From: Oscillospiraceae bacterium
GTDB lineage: Bacteria > Bacillota > Clostridia > Oscillospirales > Oscillospiraceae
DNA length: 36,132 bases
NCBI GenBank assembly: GCA_017444665.1
Contig: JAFSWC010000004.1
Location: forward strand, 1-36,132
Direction: 5' to 3'
Positions 30,448 to 36,132 of the stretch are shown here, one piece after another. Position 1 is the first letter of the stretch; the number at the start of each line of letters is the position of its first letter. The position numbers and the translations under genes were made by a program. The notes beneath the pieces are model-generated. The model was given only the letters and a program-made list of their open reading frames with translations, was not told the origin of the DNA and ran no database searches.

Positions 30448-31510
30448 GGAAAGCACCTCCCTTATCCGTCATCAGTTTGATCTTCTCATGCAGGTCATGG
30501 ATGACCTCTGGCTTTTCAAGCTTCGGCGCACGCGGATCAAGCAGCCAGGTCTTGGCATAGTGCGTGTCGCTCACTTTGAAGAAGGGCGGCTCCTCCTGGA
30601 AATCGATGTTGAGAGCGTGCTCGTTGCGCGGTGCGAACGCATCGCCCTTGATCTCGTTGAACAGAGAAGGCGGCGTGCCCGTGATGTAGAACAGATCCTC
30701 TCCCTTCACGCCAAGCTGCGGAAGGCTGGACAAAAGAGCCCATGTATAGGGATGTCTCGGATCGAAGAAGATCTCCTCGACCGTGCCGTATTCGATGATC
30801 TGGCCGCCGTACATGACGCCGACACGGTCGGCCACGTTGGCCACAACGCCGAGGTCGTGCGTGATGTAGAGCGTGGTGAAGCCAAGCTCCTTCTGCAGAT
30901 CGCGGATCAGCTTGATGATCTGCGCCTGGATGGTGACATCCAAAGCCGTCGTCGGCTCGTCGCAGATCAGGATCTCGGGATGGCAGCTCAACGCAATGGC
31001 AATCACGATACGCTGACGCATACCGCCGGAATACTGGAAGGGATACTCGTCAAAACGGTTGGCCGCATCCGGGATGCCGACGCGGTCCATCATCTCGATG
31101 GCCTGCTGCTTTGCCTCGGCCTTGGAGATCTTCTGGTGCTTTTCGATGACTTCGGTGATCTGCGAGCCGATGGTACGGATCGGGTTGAGGGAGGTCATGG
31201 GGTCCTGGAAGATCGTGGAGATCTTCGCACCGCGGATGCCTTCCCAGTCCTTGTCTGTCCTGAGCTTGGTCAGATCCGTCCCGTGGAACATGACGGAGCC
31301 GTTCGAGATCGTTCCGTTGGACTCCAGCATGCCCGTAAAGGTCTTGGTGAACACCGATTTGCCGGAGCCGGACTCGCCGACGATGGCAAAGGTCTCTCCC
31401 TCATACAAATCCAGGGAAACATTCCGGATGGCCGTGAGATACTTGTCGCGAACGCGGAACTTGACCTCGATGTCCTTTGCGGAAATGATTACATTTTTTG
31501 TTTCGTCCAT
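30437..31510 (-). CDS. oppD: Oligopeptide ABC transporter ATP-binding protein OppD (AmiE-type)
   Basis: 357-residue ATPase paired with OppF. Walker [11 protein letters not shown]-loop region [14 protein letters not shown], signature [15 protein letters not shown], Walker [14 protein letters not shown]-loop YITHDLGVV, and the tail [17 protein letters not shown]. Length matches pneumococcal AmiE. ATG 31510 follows GGAGGG. The longer frame from 31603 would overlap oppC heavily and lacks a ribosome site. 16 bases separate it from oppC. Confidence 0.94.
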   Translation of the reverse strand: MDETKNVIISAKDIEVKFRVRDKYLTAIRNVSLDLYEGETFAIVGESGSGKSVFTKTFTGMLESNGTISNGSVMFHGTDLTKLRTDKDWEGIRGAKISTIFQDPMTSLNPIRTIGSQITEVIEKHQKISKAEAKQQAIEMMDRVGIPDAANRFDEYPFQYSGGMRQRIVIAIALSCHPEILICDEPTTALDVTIQAQIIKLIRDLQKELGFTTLYITHDLGVVANVADRVGVMYGGQIIEYGTVEEIFFDPRHPYTWALLSSLPQLGVKGEDLFYITGTPPSLFNEIKGDAFAPRNEHALNIDFQEEPPFFKVSDTHYAKTWLLDPRAPKLEKPEVIHDLHEKIKLMTDKGGAFHVD

Positions 31511-31526
31511 TATTCTGTTTCCCTCC

Positions 31527-32465
31527 TTACATATGCGTACGCGGGTCAGCCGCATCCGCGAGTCTCTGACCGACGATATAGAGAGAAATGGAGAGGACGG
31601 CAAGCACGGTAACCGGAATCCAGAACAGATGCGGATATCCGTTCATATACGAAGTATAGATCGAGATCATGCGGCCGAGAGATGCTTTCGTCACGCCGAG
31701 GCCGAGGCCCATGTACGAAAGGAAAACCTCATAGGAGATCAGAGAGGGGATCATTCTCGAGACATAGGTCATAATGACCGAGATCAGGTAGGGAAGGATA
31801 TTGTTCTTGATCATGGTCCAGGTGCTCGTGCCGAGGCACTTGGAAGCGAGGTTATACTCTCTGTCACGGATGATCATGACCTGGGTGCGGATAAAGAATG
31901 CGACAAACACCCACTCGGTCACGCACATAACGAAAATCAAGGTTCCCATGCCGGCGCCGAGAACGTAAGAGAGGATCATCGCCAGAAGAAGGAACGGGAC
32001 GTTGGATACGATGTTGTAAATCTCAAGCATCCACTTGTCCATACTCTTGGAGAAGCCCCAGATCGCGCCGACCACAACGCCGATGAACATGGTAATGAAG
32101 GTGCAGACGAAGCTGATGATGATCGAGTTTCTGGCACCGGCCCAGACGACGTCGAACACCTCGTTGCCCAGATTGTCGGTGCCGAAGATATGCTCGGCAC
32201 AGGGCTTGATGAATCTCATTTCAGCGTTGTTGACATTCGGGGCGATTAGCGGATCGTATCCGGAGATCGACGGCTGGATCAGCGCGAAAAGCACCAGAAC
32301 GAGCATCAGTATGGCGACGGCAACGGTAAATTTGTTTTTTACGAATGTACGCCATACGGACTTCCAGTAGGAATACTGCGGCGCGGCAATGTGTTCGGAT
32401 TCATATTTATCAAAAGATGCAAATCCGAAGAGATCATTTTTGTTTTCCAAATTTTTCTCGTCCAT
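31527..32465 (-). CDS. oppC: Oligopeptide ABC transporter permease OppC (AmiD-type)
   Basis: 312-residue inner-membrane permease. An N-terminal cytoplasmic tail and helix (FTVAVAILMLVLVLFALIQPSI) are followed by GTDNLGNEVFDVVWAGARNSI, the usual permease start, five more helices, and the ATPase-coupling EAA loop (ASKCLGTSTWTMIKNNILPYL). The start ATG shares its A with the oppB stop (TAATG), so translation is coupled. Length is close to AmiD (308). Confidence 0.93.
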   Translation of the reverse strand: MDEKNLENKNDLFGFASFDKYESEHIAAPQYSYWKSVWRTFVKNKFTVAVAILMLVLVLFALIQPSISGYDPLIAPNVNNAEMRFIKPCAEHIFGTDNLGNEVFDVVWAGARNSIIISFVCTFITMFIGVVVGAIWGFSKSMDKWMLEIYNIVSNVPFLLLAMILSYVLGAGMGTLIFVMCVTEWVFVAFFIRTQVMIIRDREYNLASKCLGTSTWTMIKNNILPYLISVIMTYVSRMIPSLISYEVFLSYMGLGLGVTKASLGRMISIYTSYMNGYPHLFWIPVTVLAVLSISLYIVGQRLADAADPRTHM

Positions 32466-33964
32466 TATGATCTCCCTGCCTTTTCTGTGAGCGAAATGCG
32501 CGGATCGACCTTTGTCAGGATAATATCTCCGGCCAGCACGGACAGCACTGAAACAGTGGAGAAGATAAAGGCCAGTGCCACGACCATTACGTTGTTGTGC
32601 TGCTGGATCGCGTTCGGAAGCATTTTGCCCATGCCGCCAACGGCGTAGATGGATTCGGTAATGATGGCGCCGGCAATGCATCCGGCAAGAGAGGCCGGGA
32701 TTCCCTGCGCGATCGGAATACTTGCGTTTTTAAAGATGTGGTTGTTGAAAATCTCTCTCTGGTTGAGGCCCTTCGCCTTTGCGAACTTGACATAGTCCTG
32801 GCTCATCTGGTCCACAACATATCTTCTGGTCCAAAGCATCAGGCTGGCAATGGACGGGAGTGCAAGCGAAATCGTAGGAAGGATCCACGAGCGGATATCA
32901 GACGCGCCGTAGGTCGTGAAAACGGACGGCAGGTCGAAGGCCGCGGTGGCAAAATACCGGAACAAATAGATGTATGCCAGCGATGGCACTGCGATGATAA
33001 AGATGATATAGACCATGCCCAGTTTATCGGCAAGCTTGTCTTTCTTCCTGGCCATCAGGATACCGATGGGCAGACCCAAGCCATAGGAAATCAGCATGGC
33101 AAAGATGCCGATAATAAAGGAAGTACCGATCATGGACGGCTGATTCTTAGCCGTCTGGAAGGTCGCATAGTTGTCGACAAATTTCTGCCGATCAAGACGG
33201 TCGAGAATTTTCTTATAGGTAAGCGAACCGAAGATGATACCGGATTCAGCTTCCTTGCCGGTCGCGTATGTTACCGGTCTTTTAACTTCTGTTCCCTGCG
33301 TCTGGAACAGGACAGACATAACATCAAGCCCCTGATACGTGGGATAGGAATCGCCAAAGCAGAGCTTGATGACATTCTGATGCAGCCAGGGGAAGTGGCT
33401 GTCGGTATAGATCAGGTATTTGTGAGTCGTTCCGCTTCCTATAAGAGCGATGCCGCCCGATTCGGTTCTGCCGAAAGAGAGCCCGCGCTTCAGGTCCGGA
33501 TTGTTTTCATCCTGAACAGACATCGGTGTGTCGATCTCGATCAGATCTGAAAACCAGGCTGCTACATGCTTGATAACAGGAATGTCCTTATAGGCGTAGT
33601 AACGTCCGCTTTTGGTATACTGTTCGACCGTATACCCTTCGGCTTCGTATTTGGCCTTGAACTGTTCACCGGCTTCCGAACCCGGCTCGAGCGCAGCGGC
33701 CATCTCCGGAGAATCCACCGCATAGAGCGTCTGGAAATAGTCGGCGGAGCGCACGAAGGTCAGATATCCGAGCTTCTGCCAGATATTATACATGTAGTCA
33801 GTCTTGTCGTCCGGCTTTGAGGCAAGCTTTCTGTATCCGTCGTCGCCGGAAAAGATACTGTTGCGCGGAACGAGCGTATAGACCAGGGTGAAAACGATCA
33901 GCATTATCAACAGAATGGAAATGACCGATCGAATCAGTCTCTTAAGGATATAACCCTTGCTCAT
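32465..33964 (-). CDS. oppB: Oligopeptide ABC transporter permease OppB (AmiC-type, large external domain)
   Basis: 499-residue permease. After the first helix (SVISILLIMLIVFTLVYTLV) comes a long, soluble, probably extracytoplasmic region of about 240 residues before the usual five helices and the EAA loop (FAKAKGLNQREIFNNHIF). Ordinary OppB is about 310-330 residues. The size and insert are those of pneumococcal AmiC (about 498). ATG 33964 is chosen since AGGAG lies 9 bases upstream; the frame's earlier TTG has no ribosome site. Confidence 0.93.
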   Translation of the reverse strand: MSKGYILKRLIRSVISILLIMLIVFTLVYTLVPRNSIFSGDDGYRKLASKPDDKTDYMYNIWQKLGYLTFVRSADYFQTLYAVDSPEMAAALEPGSEAGEQFKAKYEAEGYTVEQYTKSGRYYAYKDIPVIKHVAAWFSDLIEIDTPMSVQDENNPDLKRGLSFGRTESGGIALIGSGTTHKYLIYTDSHFPWLHQNVIKLCFGDSYPTYQGLDVMSVLFQTQGTEVKRPVTYATGKEAESGIIFGSLTYKKILDRLDRQKFVDNYATFQTAKNQPSMIGTSFIIGIFAMLISYGLGLPIGILMARKKDKLADKLGMVYIIFIIAVPSLAYIYLFRYFATAAFDLPSVFTTYGASDIRSWILPTISLALPSIASLMLWTRRYVVDQMSQDYVKFAKAKGLNQREIFNNHIFKNASIPIAQGIPASLAGCIAGAIITESIYAVGGMGKMLPNAIQQHNNVMVVALAFIFSTVSVLSVLAGDIILTKVDPRISLTEKAGRS

Positions 33965-33990
33965 GAGAACAACTCCTAACAAGAGAAACT

Positions 33991-34023
33991 GAGAGCTAGA
34001 GGAATGAGCATCTTCTAGCTCTC
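33991..34023 (-). terminator. Hairpin between oppA and oppB
   Basis: 10-bp perfect stem GAGAGCTAGA / TCTAGCTCTC with a 13-base loop and no T run. Typical of hairpins that protect the binding-protein mRNA or attenuate the permease genes. Confidence 0.6.
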
Positions 34024-34072
34024 ATTTTCTATAGCTTATTCAGAATTTGCGAATGCTGTGGAAAGTCAGATA

Positions 34073-36109
34073 TCAGTCGCCAGCAAGCCAAGCTTCCTTA
34101 GCAGCATAGTACTCGTCGGCCGTGATGGGCTGATCGTAAACGACCATGTACTTGAAGTAAGGAACAATGTTGGTCGAAGCCTGACCGTAGAGGCCGTAGC
34201 CGGCGGAGAAGGGCTTGACCTTGGACACGCCGAGGCCTGCGCCTCTGGTGGCGAAGGGTCTGAGGATACCGTTGGCAAGCAGCTTGGCCTCAACCTGGGC
34301 GAAGAGATCGATTCTCTCGTCACCGGTGGCGGCGTTCGCCTGATCCATCAGGGGCTTGATCTCGGTCAGGCCGATGGCCTCGAGAGCCGCAGTCTGGGAG
34401 TCAGGACGCTGGGTGTTGTCGGTGATGATCGGGGTGATGCCGGAGTAGAGCATCATGTCGCCGTCAGCCGGGTCGAAGCAGTGGATGTAGGTGTAAGGAT
34501 CGCCGTAGTCCGGGCCCCAGCCAGCAGCGAAAGCGAGGTCGACAGAGTTGTCTTCGCCGCGCTCATTGGTGTAGAAGGCGTCGTTGACCTGCTCGTCGTT
34601 GTCAAGGAAGATAAGGTCGATCTTGACGTAATCGCCGATCGCATCTTCGATGGACTTCTGCATGGCAAGAGCCATGTTCTTGGCCTGTTCGTCCGTTCCG
34701 TTCTCAACCATGTCGAGGTGTACCGGCCACTCCTTGACGGAATCGCCGAGTTCAGCCTTGGCCTTCTCCATGAAAGCAACAGCTCTCTCAGGATTGTACC
34801 AGGCATCCTGGCCGTCGTTGAGATCGATGCCAACGAAGGCTTCCTCTTCCTGCTCGAGGTACTTCGTCACGAGGGAACCGTAGGACTCGCCCGTGCTCAG
34901 TGCAGCGAAGGTGTAAGGAGTGAGGGTGTTTCTGGCTCTGTCTTCCGCGATCTCGCCGAGAGCGACTTCATAGTAAGCCTTCTCGGAGTAGGCGGCGTAA
35001 ACGCCGAGACGGAAGTACTTGTTGAGGATAGCGGCATGGGTGTCGGCCTTCTGGTCGTCAGTGGTCTTGGCAGTGGTGCTCTTGTTGGCGTCGGTCCAGA
35101 GAGCGTAGGACTGTCTATCCCAGTTGAAAGCGCCCCAGAAAGAGGTGGAGGTGGTCATGCCCTTGAACTGATTGTCCGGATAGAGCTCGTTGGCCTTCGC
35201 GACCATCTCGGGCTGGCCGAGCTGGATGGCGGTGGTGGTCACTTCGCCGTTCACGAACATGTTGAAGTTCTGCATCGGGTCCTTACCGTCGGTGTAGGTG
35301 ACGGTGACGTGCTGGACATGAACGTTGTCCTTGTCGTAGTAGTTCGGGTTGGCGTCAAACTTGACTTCCTGGCCGGGAACGACAGAGGAGAGGATGTAGC
35401 AGCCGTTGTACAGGATGGAGGCGGGATCAACAGCGCCAAAGGAATCGCCCATGGATTCGAAGAACTCAGCATTCAGAGGTCTGAGGACGTTGTAGGTGGT
35501 CAGACCATCGAAGTAGCCGCAGGGGCCGGTGAGGGTGTAGACCAGCTTGTTGCCGTCAGCCTTGATGCCAACGTCTTCCCAGCTGCCGGTGCCGTCAGCA
35601 TACTCGGCAAGGCCCTTGATCAGGGGCTTGACAAGGCCGAGGACAAGGCTCGAGGAATCGGCGGCGTGCTTCAGACCGGTAACAAAGTCTTCAGCGGTAA
35701 CAGGCGCATACTCTTCGCCGGAAGCGGTGGACCAGACAGCGTCGTCACGAATGGTGAACGTCCACTCGGAAGCATCCTCGTTGGGAGCCCACTCGATGGC
35801 CATACCGGGGACGAGAACGCCGTGGTTGTCCTGGGTGAGCAGACCTTCGGTGAAGTTCGCGGTGAAGTCACCGTTGGTGCTGTGGTTATCGTAGAGATAA
35901 TCCAGCGTGGTGATGTTGAACGCATAGAGCAGGCTATACGAATCAACTTCATTTCTTCCCGATTCTTCCGCAACAGGCGCGGCTTCACCGGAATTGTCGT
36001 CCGTCGCAGTGTCGGCGGGCGCGGAAGTGGCGGGAGCAGCGCTCTGGCCGCAGGCGGCAAGGGCGAAGACCATCACGACCGCAAGAAGCAGTGCGAGAAA
36101 TCTTTTCAT
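34073..36109 (-). CDS. oppA: Oligopeptide-binding lipoprotein OppA (AmiA-type)
   Basis: 678-residue solute-binding protein (SBP_bac_5 family). The signal MKRFLALLLAVVMVFALAAC ends in the lipobox LAAC, giving a lipidated Cys20. A Ser/Ala/Thr/acid-rich linker (21-50) leads to the binding lobes. Family landmarks: LYDNHSTNGDF, TFTIRDDAVWSTASGEEYAPVTAEDFV, and late GWGPDYGDPYTYIHCFD. It is longer than E. coli OppA (about 540) but close to pneumococcal AmiA/AliA (about 660), as are all five gene products in this operon. AGGAGG (36117-36122) lies 7 bases before ATG 36109. The promoter is beyond the right window edge. It probably feeds amino acids, possibly including arginine for the deiminase pathway, but peptide preference is unknown. 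Confidence 0.94.
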   Translation of the reverse strand: MKRFLALLLAVVMVFALAACGQSAAPATSAPADTATDDNSGEAAPVAEESGRNEVDSYSLLYAFNITTLDYLYDNHSTNGDFTANFTEGLLTQDNHGVLVPGMAIEWAPNEDASEWTFTIRDDAVWSTASGEEYAPVTAEDFVTGLKHAADSSSLVLGLVKPLIKGLAEYADGTGSWEDVGIKADGNKLVYTLTGPCGYFDGLTTYNVLRPLNAEFFESMGDSFGAVDPASILYNGCYILSSVVPGQEVKFDANPNYYDKDNVHVQHVTVTYTDGKDPMQNFNMFVNGEVTTTAIQLGQPEMVAKANELYPDNQFKGMTTSTSFWGAFNWDRQSYALWTDANKSTTAKTTDDQKADTHAAILNKYFRLGVYAAYSEKAYYEVALGEIAEDRARNTLTPYTFAALSTGESYGSLVTKYLEQEEEAFVGIDLNDGQDAWYNPERAVAFMEKAKAELGDSVKEWPVHLDMVENGTDEQAKNMALAMQKSIEDAIGDYVKIDLIFLDNDEQVNDAFYTNERGEDNSVDLAFAAGWGPDYGDPYTYIHCFDPADGDMMLYSGITPIITDNTQRPDSQTAALEAIGLTEIKPLMDQANAATGDERIDLFAQVEAKLLANGILRPFATRGAGLGVSKVKPFSAGYGLYGQASTNIVPYFKYMVVYDQPITADEYYAAKEAWLAGD

Positions 36110-36132
36110 TTCATTTCCTCCTATTTTATTAA

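Overview
The window looks like chromosome of a GC-rich, spore-forming, anaerobic member of the Clostridia (Oscillospiraceae-like). The evidence is spoIIR (sporulation), hemZ (oxygen-independent heme synthesis), a CarD-type regulator, an Ami/Opp peptide transporter, the arginine deiminase pathway and Firmicutes-type promoters with many TGn-extended -10 boxes. The genus is inference. Most genes are GC-rich housekeeping genes. One AT-richer gene (18003-20342) beside a tRNA-Arg stands out as acquired DNA.

Layout. 1-658: 5' part of gap (minus). 915-1970: orphan histidine-kinase-like protein without a phospho-acceptor His. 2030-4447: hemZ plus a uridine-kinase-family gene (minus). 4702-5196: carD. 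5311-6693: MATE exporter. 6836-8809: a small membrane protein and a DUF3810 membrane peptidase-like protein. 8890-12091: arcA-arcB-arcC, followed by argS (12220-13884), giving an arginine block. 13994-17713: nrfA-resB-ccsA, a nitrite-ammonification operon whose NrfA carries a fused membrane anchor and FMN_bind domain. 18003-20342: a large protein with eight zinc ribbons around a nuclease core. 20343-20954: no gene, but an array of tRNA-Arg 3'-end fragments, terminator hairpins and palindromic repeats next to the intact tRNA-Arg(ACG) at 20955-21031. 21484-25260: ymdB, an SbcD/YhaO-like nuclease and a membrane-anchored SbcC/YhaN-like ATPase in a coupled operon. 25305-25898: spoIIR. 25968-28530: ispE and a GH13 alpha-glucosidase. 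28754-29161: DUF3899 membrane protein. 29231-29412: a structured, gene-free element. 29485-36109: oppF-oppD-oppC-oppB-oppA.

How the genes may work together. Downstream of nrfA, ResB and CcsA form a system II cytochrome c lyase that can attach hemes, including the unusual CXXCK active-site heme. HemZ supplies heme precursors anaerobically. No NrfH quinol dehydrogenase is present in the window; the fused FMN_bind domain is the obvious candidate electron entry point. The arc genes turn arginine into ornithine, CO2, ammonia and ATP. No ArcD antiporter is visible, while a full oligopeptide importer is.

The two best candidates for something new are the FMN_bind-NrfA fusion operon and the 4+nuclease+4 zinc-ribbon protein, which is bracketed by direct palindromic repeats beside a tRNA-Arg remnant array.
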